From: Chaenocephalus aceratus
Lineage: Eukaryota > Chordata > Actinopteri > Perciformes > Channichthyidae
Direction: 5' to 3'
Assembly (NCBI GenBank): GCA_023974075.1
Contig: CM043807.1
Location: forward strand, 4,331,369-4,395,368
DNA: 64,000 nt
The position numbers were made by a program, and so were the translations under genes. This document shows positions 45,939-56,463 of the stretch, one piece after another. The number at the start of each line of letters is the position of its first letter. Positions within the stretch are counted from its first letter, which is position 1. A model generated the notes under the pieces. The model was not told where the DNA came from, did not search any database, and worked only from the letters and a program-made list of their open reading frames with translations.

Positions 45939-47200
45939 CCTGAGGAGAGCTCTGTGCTGCTGGCCTTCATCCTCTCTGCTGCGCACACTGTGACCCAGTG
46001 TTGTAGTCAAGTCACCAATTCACGAGTCCAAGTCACCCTCGAGTCACCACTCTTCGAGTCCGAGTCCAAGTCCGAGTCACCAAGGGAGAGTCGTAGTCGA
46101 GTCCGAGTCCAAGTCCGAGTCACCCAAGGAGTGTCCAACTCGAGTCCGAGTCCGAGTCATCATTACCTGTGTTCGAGTCCGAGTCCAATTCCGAGTCACT
46201 TAAGAAGAGTCCAAGTCAAGTCCGAGTCACAAGTCTTCATGTATTAATCTTCGTGGATATATGTTTTGAAATGTAGCTGCTCCTCTACATTGCTGTTATC
46301 CTGTCTATTGAACTGCTGTGAAGCGAGTTTGGCTACAATTCTTGTAATAGGTGCTATACAAATATAAAGCTTATTTCTAATATTAATATTATTATTATAT
46401 AAATAAACTATATTTAAAATGAGTTACCTTTTAGAGAAGTGATTATATTTGTATGCCAATATTTTCCTATGGTAAAGTTTTCGTTTTGCACTTTTATTTT
46501 GATAGTAATAAGATTGGGACTCTTATTTTGAAGGAACTTTTACGGGTTAAATCTGATAAAGATTGAGCCCCAGAAAGCACATGGCTACTTAGCATGCAAA
46601 ATGACGTCATTATGCATGTTAAGTTATGCTTTCGTTATCGGCTGAATCTTTATTTATTGATTAGATCACGTTACTCTGATGATAGTGTTCAAGACAGCCT
46701 ATATGTCTCTCGATCCTTAGAGTAATGTGTTACGGAGCCTTCTCTTCTATATTGTTTCCACATAACGAGCATTTTGCGCTGCTCTTTTCCAATGTGCAAG
46801 CAGAATGTGTGAAAGCATACAGCATGATGCGGGGTGTGTCTGTAGACATCTCTAGACTGGAACAACGGGGCCCAGTACGTGAACTCGCCATACAGGATAG
46901 AGGACATCAGACTCCAGAGAAAATGTGCTCGAGTCCGAGTCCAAGTCGGAGTGTCAATGTACGAGTCGAGTCCGAGTCATCGTGGGGGGGGAATTCACGA
47001 GTCCGAGTCCGAGTCCAAGTCATCCTGTGCGAGAATTCACGAGTCCAAGTCCGAGTCGCGTCAATCAGTGCGCGAGTCCGAGTCAAGTCACGAGTCCCGA
47101 AAATCGGCACTCAAGTCCGACTCGAGTCCGAGTCCAGGACTCGAGTACTCTATCTCTGCTGTGACCGCACTGCACCATGGGAGCTCACTGCTATAGCCAT
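45939..47200 (+). pseudogene. Possible terminal exon of Ig gene copy A, interrupted by a hAT element
   Basis: Leaving out the hAT insertion, the sequence after TTTCAG at about 45932-45938 has an open frame. It includes SSVLLAFILSAAHTV, a moderately hydrophobic stretch, and ends with a TAG near 47195. This could be the C-terminal GPI-anchor or membrane exon of the Ig gene. The acceptor phase does not match the phase-1 Ig exons cleanly, so the call is weak. Confidence 0.25.
45996..47158. mobile_element. hAT element rich in GAGTCCGAGTCC repeats, 8-bp TSD
   Basis: Ends CAGTGTTGTAGTC and the inverted GAGTACTCTATCTCTG are flanked by the exact 8-bp repeat CTGTGACC (45988-45995 and 47159-47166). Both subterminal regions (46015-46240 and 46925-47150) are arrays of GAGTCCGAGTCCAAGTC in the same orientation. 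Such subterminal arrays are typical transposase-binding regions. No transposase remains. Confidence 0.85.
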
Positions 47201-48289
47201 TGACAATTCAAGCAACCAAGGACATTTTTGAATGTTTTACATTTTGAAATGCTTTTCATAACCCTCCTGTCGTGTTCTGGCCCAATCTGACCCATATTCT
47301 ACTTTCATCAATCATAAATATTGTGTTTTACATTTGATCTCTTCAAGGCCTATTGATATCCTCCACATGGGTATTTGAGGATATAAAGTTGCTGATCACC
47401 ACTTCCATTGCATTTTGAGGTTTTACTCAACTTCATAACAAGATAGCCGCATGGGAAATGAATGGGTAACCCGACATTATGTTCATCCATCAGGTAGTAC
47501 AGACGGGGAACACCAAAGTAAGGGGGGAGAAATAAACAGGATGGGACTTAGCAGTTGTATTCTATTTCCTATCATTTGGTAAAATTATTTTAGATATAAT
47601 AGCATTTATAGACTTATTGTTCTCACATCATAAAGACTTGTTGTGTTTTATGTGTCTCTGTCTGACACGTCCTTCTCTCTGTGAATTCATTTGTCAGGTA
47701 TACTGGAGAATGGTTGACTCACAGTGCATACTGTTCTTTTTCCTCTGTGTCGCATATTGACTGTAGGTCCAACCCTGTTTGCACTTCCTGGTGAGAGGCT
47801 TGGAAAAGCACTTCAAAATCAAAGTGTGCATTGAACATGTGATGTCAGAGTGTGTTGACTTTAAACTGCTCCCCTTATGCCTCTCTACGCTTGTATCCAC
47901 ACGCACACACTCAAGAATCCTACATCCAGCTTCTCTCATGCACACAGCCCAGAGCCATGATCAGACATGTTCTCTGTGTAGATACTTCTCCCTTGATCAT
48001 CCTGTCACGCCACCCCAACTTGTCTCTTTTCACCTGTGTTGGTTGACTGAATAAACAAAGAAAAATGAATACATAAATGTGTTGACTTATAAATATATTT
48101 ACCACCTAGGTAAGGGGGTGAAAAGTTAGGACGATTCTAAGGGCCCGTGACTGACAGGGGCCCAAACTATTTAAAAACATTAGAAAAAAAGTTTAAGTAA
48201 CCAATGTGATATCTTTTCATGGGGCCCAAAATCCCTGGCCCCTGAATGCCAGTATGTGTAGTGGTGTCATTCTGGAAGTAGCAGACACA

Positions 48290-48695
48290 GTATCAGTATG
48301 GAGTGTCTCTACTTTAAAGTAGGGCTGCTCGATTATGGCAAAAATCATAATCTCTGTTTTTAACAGTTGATTACCCTGAACTTTAAGTATACTTCAACTG
48401 AAAAACCAATACAAAATTTAAATAATAAATACAAAAAAATTAAATGAAATAAATAATTGTTTTATTTCGATTATGTTGTTTTCATAATCGTTGCAAGCCG
48501 AAATCGTAATTGCGATTAAAATACGATTAATTGAGCAGCCCTATATGATGTTCAGGTATATATCAGTATGTAGTGTCTCTACTTTAAAGAGTCCTCTCCT
48601 GCTGATATTCAGGTGTATATCAGTATGTAGTGTCTCTACTTTAAAGAGTCATCTCCTGCTGATGTTCAGCTGTATGTAGTGTCTCTACTTTAAAA
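48290..48695. repeat. Tandem repeat of about 62 bp, split by a MITE
   Basis: Copies of CAGTATGTAGTGTCTCTACTTTAAAG recur at about 48290, 48567, 48621 and 48674. The first two are separated by the small element at 48326-48540, showing that the element jumped into an existing array. Confidence 0.8.
48326..48542. mobile_element. Small MITE, GGGCTGCTCGATTAT ends
   Basis: Inverted ends GGGCTGCTCGATTAT and ATTAATTGAGCAGCCC with TA on each side, and an AT-rich centre with ATAATCG/CGATTAT inverted motifs. Non-coding. Confidence 0.75.
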
Positions 48696-49873
48696 CCTGT
48701 TAAGCCCCAAGGTCCCCGCCGGTGGGTACTTTTTTTCTTTCTTTTCACGACACTGTGTCTCTCAGGGATCTTAATATTAAGAACCTATTCATGTGTTATA
48801 CCAGATTAATGGGAATAATTTCAGCTAACTGACGATACAAACCATTTTTACCAAAACAAAACACAAGTCTCATAAGAAGCATCTAAATGACCCCTGAGCG
48901 AAAAATGCTAACGCACTTGGCACAGAACTAAAGATAAAAGATACCCTTATTACTTATCGTAGCTGCACATACAAGATATCCGATTAAGCTGAGGTTCCAC
49001 AGATTATTTAGGTATATATAATATCACTGAATGATCCGAACTCTTGACAGGGGAAGCAAACACAGACATCACAACACGTACCTTTACGGAGCTTTTTACG
49101 GGAGATCGTCTCACCTTAGCTGTCAATCTGATCAAAAGACTGGTTCAATGGCATTAAAACGAGAATAACGCGGCTGAATCGGTTAATCCATAGGTTGATA
49201 ATGTTTTTGGGTAATATATTTTTTTTATTTATAATCCATAATTCCATTTTTATGTAAAAATCGGAGAAATTAGCTGCTAATTGTAGCCACCAGAGTTATC
49301 GCAGCTTCCGGTCTTGGCTATGCGGCAGTCTCACACACATATTACCACATAAGGAGTTTGTGGGAGTTCCCTTCGATTCCATTGGCTCTGACGGTTAGAA
49401 AGAGATGTCAATCAGCAAAATCGACCAAGGGGAGCTAGAGATCCACCCAAATGACCCCAGAAGTGTTTTTTTTTGCTAAATCTCTCTAAAAAGGTCAAAT
49501 ATTCACTTGTTTTGCATCAATCTTGATACAGGGTACTTATTAATATGTTGTAGTTTGGATTCCTAAAGCTTTTAGTCTACCATCCCATCATTCAAGGGTG
49601 GTTTTCACTATAAGTAAAACATTTATTTGGACGGACACAATAATTTAAATATTTTTACTGTGTTCAATCTGAATTTAGTGTGTGGTTTTGTTCTGATCCA
49701 CCTCAGCTCCTATAATAGGTGTATAATCAAGTGTGTTGACAGGGGCCAGGCAGAAAAATGTTTAAGTCAAAACCCACTAAACTTTGATCCCATTGCAGGC
49801 TTCGAATAGATTCGTCTACATTGTTTTATTACAATGTTCCTGCAGATCAAGCCATTTTCACATGATGCAAAAC

Positions 49874-51301
49874 AGTAGTAGTAACCATACCCCTTTCGTC
49901 AAAAAGGTGACAGGTAGTGTGACAGGTCACACATCTCCCTACTTATGCAAATGAGCTAAGTCCCGCCACCCCATTGCGAGACCCTTGATGTGTTGATTAG
50001 GGCAGTCTCTTTGAAGTTATGTTGTCTGGCCCCTGTCCCCTCACACCCCTTTGTAGTCTAGTCCTTTGATGTGTGTTATAACAGGTAGGTGTGAAAAGCC
50101 CCCCTGTGTAGTGCCTTTTGTTGTCTAATTTATTTGATGTGTTGATTAAGGCAGACTCTTTGAAGTTATGTTGGTCTGGCCCCTGTCCCTCAGAGCCCTT
50201 TGTTATCTAATCTAATTAGCCTTTGATGTTTTTGCCCTTTGATGTGAGGTGCTATAACAGGCAGGTGTGATTTCACACTGGTGAAAGCCTTTGATGTTAA
50301 TCTAGGTGTTCTCTTTGAAGTTATGCGTGAGTCTGTCTACCCGCCCCCTCCCAGCCTCCCCCCTTTTCTCCACCCGTTCCTTATGGCTATGACGCCCAGC
50401 AGATAGTGGGGGTGGAATTAGATGAAGATAGAAATACACTCAAACTAAATTAAAAAAGACAGACATTTCCACTTACCAAGTCACCATTCAAAAAAGAAAA
50501 ATGGCAAGAGACGCCTCAAATTGGGTTTAATCAGCCTGTGACAAACTTACCGTCACCCCTCCGGAGTGCCAGTCAAGAAACGAATGCAGCAGCAGTGCGG
50601 GTTTCAGAGTACAGCCAAAAGATCTGTGCACAAACTTATCTCGCGCCCTCTTTTTTTGGGTCATGTGAGCGTCATGTGTGTAGGAGGAGGGGCTCTGTAA
50701 GGAAGTCTGAAGGAAGGGGCATATTTTTCCCACCGGTTGTGTACTTTCAAATTATAGCTCACTCGAGATGGTTTCTCCAAAATGACAGGTTTTGCATACA
50801 TAAAAAGTGTATCTTACAGTTCCTTTGTGAGTGAATTACACACAAATCTGCAGAGTGTCACTAAAAAAGTTTTACGCAGTGACTATTCTGTATGGGAGTT
50901 CACACCCGAGCTGCTGCAGGGGTTGAGTATGTTTTGGCTCTCGGGGGATGGTGGGTTAAGAGACAGATTCTTAACGAAATCTCTACACATAAATCTCGCC
51001 GAGTGTCTGTAAAAAAGTCTTTAAATCAAAAAACTTGCCATTTTAGAGTCAGAATCCTAACGAAATCTCATCAAACAGAGTACTTTCATGGTAATGGTCC
51101 GCTTTTAATACACAAAAGTGTATCTTTTCAGTCACTTTCTCAGAGAATTAAGCATAAATCTGTCAAATGTTCAAAACAGCCTTGTTTTCACTGAAATAGC
51201 CTCAAAATCACAAACTGACATTAAGAGTCAGATGCTTCGACGAAATCTAATAAAACAAAGTACTTCATTATCTACTTTTTCAGCTTTTATACACAAAAGT
51301 G
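49874..51301. repeat. Left terminal inverted repeat of the Polinton-like element
   Basis: It matches 55190-56463 in reverse complement with indels; about 130 bp around 50341-50470 are missing from the right arm. The outer part holds three degenerate units of about 120 bp, each with CTTTGAAGTTATG, GGCCCCTGTCCC and CCTTTGATGTG. The inner part holds a gene start (ATG at about 50502) homologous to the one at 51976. Confidence 0.85.
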
Positions 51302-51975
51302 CAGGGGAAGGTATGCTGATTTAGAACACTATCTGTGCGATGAGAAGGAAGAGGGACGGGGGAGGAAAATTCAGAGATGAAGAAGCAGAAAACAAGCCAT
51401 TATTCTTCACTCTTTTGTAAAACGGACAGTTTCAAGAAAGATGAAACCGTGTTTATGCAGACATGCAAAATATCTGAAGCCCTATAAAAAGTTACAAGTA
51501 TATTGTGTTGAAAATATCTCAAAAAGTCGTAATATTGTATAATGTGATACATGAGGATATTCTCTTTTTTAATTGTAACGACTGTGAACTAATGTGTAAT
51601 TACTTTTTACTAACTATAAGAAAAGTCTCTCTGAAGAGGGGAAATAATAAAACAATTTTAAAAAACATAATCTTTGTCTTTTTATAATTAATTTACACCA
51701 CTATAAGGAAACCCAATATTAAGTTTTGTGTGAGGTTGTACTAGGGATAATATTAGAATTTTGCTGTACCCATAAAGAATGTGTTTCTGCTCCATTTCAC
51801 TCCATGAAGCCTCCAGCTTGTACAAGACTCCGCCTCCACTCAACATAACATGTCCCGCCCTCCTCACCAGAACATTTAAAAGTAAGGGGATGGAAATAGA
51901 TGAAAATAAATACGCTCAAACTAAATAACAGGCCAGTCATTTCCACTCACCAAGTCACTTTTCAAAAAAAAAAAA

Positions 51976-52122
51976 ATGGTCAAGAGAAGCATAGATATGG
52001 GTTTAATCTGCGAGACGCCTGTGACAACGTACCGCCACCCGTTAGGAGCGCCAATTAAGAAACGAATGCAGTATCTGGGCCGGGTTCAGACACCTCCAGC
52101 CGAAGAACTTCATGAAGAATGA
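51976..52122 (+). CDS. Small ORF inside the Polinton-like element (48 aa)
   Basis: Begins ATGGTCAAGAGAAGC after an A-rich stretch and stops at 52120-52122. About 140 bp before the ATG lies an upstream region shared with the left arm: GAAATAGATGAAAATAAATA, TACGCTCAAACTAAAT and CATTTCCACTCACCAAGTCA. Its N-terminus is homologous to the arm sequence starting near 50502, where the frame is broken. Basic and short, with no recognised domain. It could be the first exon or N-terminus of a longer protein continuing toward 52660. Function unknown. Confidence 0.35.
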   Translation: MVKRSIDMGLICETPVTTYRHPLGAPIKKRMQYLGRVQTPPAEELHEE

Positions 52123-52258
52123 AACTCTGAAAAATGGCGATGTTTGGGGTTATGTATTCAACTATATGGCGAATTAACTGCATTTCTACAATCTGAAGAA
52201 TGGAGAAACGTATGGACCCCGTAGTGTTAAAGCGACACTGACCTCAACAGATTGGGCT

Positions 52259-52660
52259 GTGTTAACTCTGGTGTCTTCCAGAGATCTCCACGCAACCACG
52301 GTACCGGAAGAAGTAGTGCATCAAGAAACCATAGTGGAACCAGCGGTGTACAAGATATTTGCAAAGAAAAGCAAAGAAACACAGACAGCATGCGAGATCA
52401 AAGAAGAATGTTCACCGCCACCCCTCAATGTGGAGGAAGAAGGAGTTATTTCCCCGCTGCCAGAAGTGAGAAGAGTCCTGACAAGCACCGCCTGGGAAAC
52501 TAAAAGCGGACCATCGGGGCGATGGTATTACCGTGCAAGCCATTTGGAAACGCTGGGAAGGACCCCTCTGATGATTTTGTTTTGGAGTATTTTAACTCTA
52601 CATGTGGAGTTTTCAGACATCTGTGCGGGTGCCTCTAACTGCTTGGCTGAAAATGATTGA
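52259..52660 (+). CDS. Unknown ORF inside the Polinton-like element (133 aa or less)
   Basis: The longest frame of the central left half. It has an acidic middle (KEECSPPPLNVEEEGV) and a hydrophobic stretch near the C-terminus (MILFWSILTL). The ATG at 52259 is only the first in frame; the frame is open upstream to a stop near 52180, so the true start is unclear. No family is recognised. It may be the downstream part of the gene begun at 51976, disrupted by a stop or frameshift. It is followed by a second promoter-like CTCAACATAACAAGTC block at 52756. Confidence 0.3.
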   Translation: MLTLVSSRDLHATTVPEEVVHQETIVEPAVYKIFAKKSKETQTACEIKEECSPPPLNVEEEGVISPLPEVRRVLTSTAWETKSGPSGRWYYRASHLETLGRTPLMILFWSILTLHVEFSDICAGASNCLAEND

Positions 52661-53822
52661 TGGAAAAGCTACAAAGCTTAAATAACTTTTTAAACAGAGT
52701 CAGACATCGATGGACATTATACTGGTGAAAAAGAATCTCACCTTTACAGAGGACTCCGCCTCCCACTCAACATAACAAGTCACACCCTCCTCACCAGATC
52801 ATTTTAAACTAAGGACCCCTCAAAAAAAAACATTGTGCTTTCTACCTATGTAAAAAGAGAGTCGGGGTTGTCTTACGAAAATGTGTTATCTCTGTATCAA
52901 GATGATGTGTTTAAAAATGAATTTTGTGAAAAATACCAACTGTGTGAGAGACGTCATAAAGACACTCATTTTAACCACAGTGTTTGTTCTCTACAAATGT
53001 TTTAAGATTGTTACAAAATGTAAAAAATAAAAATAAAAGGTATGGAGACTAAATTAATTCAGGTGACTCTGGCTTTATTAGGAAAAAAAACATATAATAC
53101 AAATGGGTTAGGGGTTAAATGTAACCATCGTGGACTTAATAGTCTAACAAAATACTTTATCTGAATACATTTGTTCTTTTTAAGAGCACTTTTTGAAATT
53201 ATTTATTTATTATTTCAGTGGAACAATCCAGTTTTTGTTAACATCAACGCTTTCTTCTCTTTTTTCTTGTGTTACTAAGATACTTTTAGACACACTTTGG
53301 CGTATGCAACACTTGTTCAGTTAAACAAGGTTTTTTCTTTTCTGATAAACTTACATATTTTAGTTATTTTCTGTTACCAAGATACTTTAAGATACACCTT
53401 GATGTACGCAACACTTAACAAAGGGTATAATATGAAGTACTTGGTAAGGAAGGGGTTTTTTCTTTAAGGGGTGCAACACTTTAGAACAGGGCAAAATATT
53501 CATTAATTTGTATTGAATTGAGTTTTTCTTTTTCTTTTTTGATTTTCAACATACTATTTGTACATAATGACTTTTCCATATTTCTGACATACTATACTTT
53601 TTTGACTTTTTTTCTGTAGAATCTTGACAAAACTATTACTTGTTCTTAAATGATGACCTATTGCTGGAGATGAGATGAAAAAGCTACAACGCATAAAGAA
53701 CTTTTTTCTAAAAACTCTCAATTCTAGAATTGACTCCCCCATTCAACGCAATAAGCCCCACCCTCCACTCAGCAAATCATCTAAAACGAAGGAGCTCGCT
53801 AAGACGACCGTTGTAAACTAGC

Positions 53823-54326
53823 CATGGAGCAGAGAAAAGCCAAGACTCCCCCGCGAGTTGCAGCCAGAACAGACTACTGGACTACCATCATCACCACCAT
53901 TTGGGAAACCTGAATCTTGCAGTACTGCTGCTGCTGATTTTGCTCCTTGGGCCAAAACGTCTCTGTTTATGGACACAGTGAAAGTGGTGTTGGTTGATAT
54001 TGTGGAGAGGGTGATACATCGGTACAGAGAAGAAATATGCAACGGGTGCCGAGTCAGTTACCCCCGGCCAGAGGCAACACGATTTTCTGAATGACATGTC
54101 CGATTTTTACTTCAGAAACAATTACAACGCGTTAATGAAAAGACTCTGGCTCACCGACTTCATTACAGTGATTGACCAGAGTCTTATTGAAAAAGGCATT
54201 TGCGAGGATGAACTGAGGATCCAAGGCGCTTCGGAGGCTTTTCTTCACAAGCTTATAAATTGCAGACGCCTCAAGGATAGACTTGAAAAGATCCATGCCG
54301 AGTTGGATGGAGAAGAAGAAGACTAA
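53823..54326 (+). pseudogene. Cys-motif accessory ORF of the Polinton-like element, frameshifted
   Basis: Three overlapping frames appear to be one broken gene: ATG at 53823 (stop near 53910), the frame ending at 54094, and the frame of 54096-54326. The middle frame has an amphipathic helix (VDIVERVIHRYREE) followed by C-x2-C (ICNGC). The similarity seems to switch frame near 54070-54090. The last frame ends in a charged helix and an acidic tail (HAELDGEEED). Small proteins with a C-x2-C followed by His are common accessory products of small DNA viruses and related elements; no specific function is claimed. The promoter-like block CATTCAACGCAATAAGCCCC lies 80 bp upstream, and AATAAA at 54385 follows. 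Confidence 0.4.
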
Positions 54327-54461
54327 TAACCAGCAGTTGGATGGAGAAGAAGCCAGTGTTCAATGCAGTGACTTTTTTCTAGTAAAATAAAAAAGGGAAA
54401 CTACTATGCAAAACGCTCTGTATATATTGATCATAATGTAGTCAATACCCTTTTAATAAGT

Positions 54462-54857
54462 GTGGTGATGAGGACGATTGAAAAGAGAACGAGTAGTGAC
54501 CCCTGTGTAAAAAGAATGGCTGAAGTTTGTAAACTGGAAGACATTTTGGATATCGTTCATTCTGGCAGTACTATTTCGGGTAATTGGGAAACGATTGTAA
54601 ACGAAACATTTAAAGTGGTCCTGGAATCTTCATTTTCCGAAACATTCTGTAACATTACCTCAGAAATGAAACAAACATCAAAAGTGTATCATGTGCTCTC
54701 ATTGTATGCTCTGTTTGTAGATGTAATGCATCTGTGTGTTGAAAACAGCATACACATGAATATTTTGACTGAAGTGAAAAAACTCCATCACGATATCTCC
54801 AGTAATATGGGGAATTCTAAGCTGGAGATGGTCCTGGGGATGCTACAATCAGTATAA
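54462..54857 (+). CDS. Possible Bcl-2-like protein in the Polinton-like element (131 aa)
   Basis: An intact intronless frame, alpha-helical throughout. The order of features resembles the middle of a Bcl-2 fold: an amphipathic helix with TFKVVLESSFSE (about residues 48-60, place of BH3 and the following helix), a helix about 72-90, then a segment with a VM-x-LCVEN core (about residues 84-96) resembling the BH1 segment after the usual NWGRI site, which is itself not conserved. No C-terminal membrane anchor is present. Bcl-2 homologues inhibit apoptosis at mitochondria and are a recurring accessory gene of animal DNA viruses. Similarity is low and was judged by eye; an unrelated helical protein is possible. 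ATG at 54462 or 54468 could be the start. Confidence 0.35.
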   Translation: MVMRTIEKRTSSDPCVKRMAEVCKLEDILDIVHSGSTISGNWETIVNETFKVVLESSFSETFCNITSEMKQTSKVYHVLSLYALFVDVMHLCVENSIHMNILTEVKKLHHDISSNMGNSKLEMVLGMLQSV

Positions 54858-55189
54858 CTATTGATTTTGTGTGCCAGACCAAAAATCAAAAAAGATGCAT
54901 GTGAAAGGGATTACACAAACGCATTACAACCTTTTTTTGATTTTTGGTCTGGGAAGCATAACTTTTAGGGATCCCCCAGATAAACCCCCATGGGCAGTGG
55001 AGTCTCCCCCTGTCTTGTCACATAGATTATACGATCTGTGTCGTATTAGAAAACTCTGTGCTGTAATTTCTCCAATTCACTGTACAGTTTCAGCCAGTTT
55101 GTGATTTTGACGCTATTTCAGTGAAAACAAGTCTATTTTGAACATTTGACACATTTATGCTTAAATTCTCTGAGAAAGTTACTGAAAAG

Positions 55190-56463
55190 ATACACTTTTG
55201 TGTATAAAGTCTGAAAAGTAGATAATGAAGTACTTTGTATTAGTAGATTTCGTAAAGCATCTGACTCTTAATGTCAGTTTGAGGCTATTTCAGTGAAAAC
55301 AAGGCTGTTTTGAACATTTGACAGATTTATGCTTAAATTCTCTGAGAAAGTGACTGAAAAGATACACTTTTGTGCCTTTACCATGAAAGTACTCTGATGA
55401 GATTTCGTTAGGATTCTGACTCTAAAAAGGCAGTTTTTATTAAAGGCTTTTTTACAGACACTCGGCAGATTTATGTATAGAGATTTCGTTAAGAATCTGT
55501 CTCTTAACCCACCATCCCCCGAGATCCAAAACATACTCAACCCCTGCAGCAGCTCGGGTGTGAACTCCCATACAGAATGTCAGTCACTGCGTAAAACTTT
55601 TTTAGTGAAACTCTGCAGATTTGTGTGTAATTCACTCACAAAGGAACTGTAAGATACACTTTTTATGTATGCAAAACCTGTCATTTTGGAGAAACCATCT
55701 CGAGTGAGCTATAATTGAAAGTACACAACCGGGGGAAAAATATGCCCTTCCTTCAGACTTCCTTACAGAGCCCCTCCTCCTACACACATGAACGCTCACA
55801 TGACCCAAAAAAAGAGGGCGCGAGATAAGTTTGTGCACAGATCTTCGGCTGTACTCTGAAACCCGCACTGCTGCTGCATTCGTTTCTTGACTGGCGCTCC
55901 GGACGGGGTGACGGTAAGTTGTCACAGGCTGATTAAACCCAATTCGAGGCGTCTCTTGCCATTTTTCTTTTTTGAATGGTGACTTGGTAAGTGGAAATGT
56001 CTGTCAGGTCTCACGCATAACTTCAAAGAGACACCTAGATTAACATCAAAGGCTTTCACCAGTGTGAAATCACACCTGCCTGTTATAGCACCTCACATCA
56101 AAGGGCAAAACATCAAAGGCTAATTAGATTAGATAACAAAGGGCTCTGAGGGACAGGGGCCAGACAACATAACTTCAAAGAGTCTGCCTTAATCAACACA
56201 TCAAAGAATTAGACAACAAAGGCACTACACAGGGGGGCTTTTCACACCTACCTGTGATAACACACATCAAAGGACTAGACTACAAAGGGGTGTGAGGGGA
56301 CAGGGGCCAGACAACCTAACTTCATAGAGACTGCCCTAATCAACACATCAAAGGGTCTCGCAATGGGGGGGCGGGACTTAGCTCATTTGCATAAGTAGGG
56401 AGAGGTGTGAACTGTCACACAACCTGTCACTTTGTTGACGAAAGGGGTATGGTTACTACTACT
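55190..56463. repeat. Right terminal inverted repeat of the Polinton-like element
   Basis: Reverse complement of 49874-51301. Just inside it, 55095-55200 repeats part of the arm a second time (TTGAACATTTGACA, CTCTGAGAAAGT, GATACACTTTTGTG). The arm's inner end is therefore tandemly duplicated on this side only. Confidence 0.85.

Larger units (their letters stand above)
49874..56463. mobile_element. 6.6-kb Polinton/Maverick-like element with long TIRs and small ORFs
   Basis: The termini are AGTAGTAGTAACCATACCCC and its exact inverted complement at 56444-56463. Inverted arms run about 1.3-1.4 kb. The bases just outside are CAAAAC (49868-49873) and CAAAGC (56464-56469), a near-perfect 6-mer duplication. 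Short tandem repeats at the tips, an AG start, long TIRs and a 6-bp duplication are the published hallmarks of Polintons, whose viral relatives are adintoviruses. The expected genes (protein-primed polymerase B, integrase, capsid proteins, ATPase, protease) are absent. What remains are short intronless frames in the centre. Most likely it is a deleted, non-autonomous derivative; an unrelated small viral element is the alternative. Confidence 0.55.

Noticed and set aside
46725..47231. 168-aa Ser/Arg/Val-rich ORF
   Set aside because: Translation of the GAGTCCGAGTCC array of the hAT element, not a gene.
50538..51324. Three overlapping 68-100-aa ORFs in the left arm, with mirrored ones at 55274-55925
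   Set aside because: They are the same inverted-repeat DNA read twice, in frames that do not persist between the arms; the arm's gene start near 50502 is broken.
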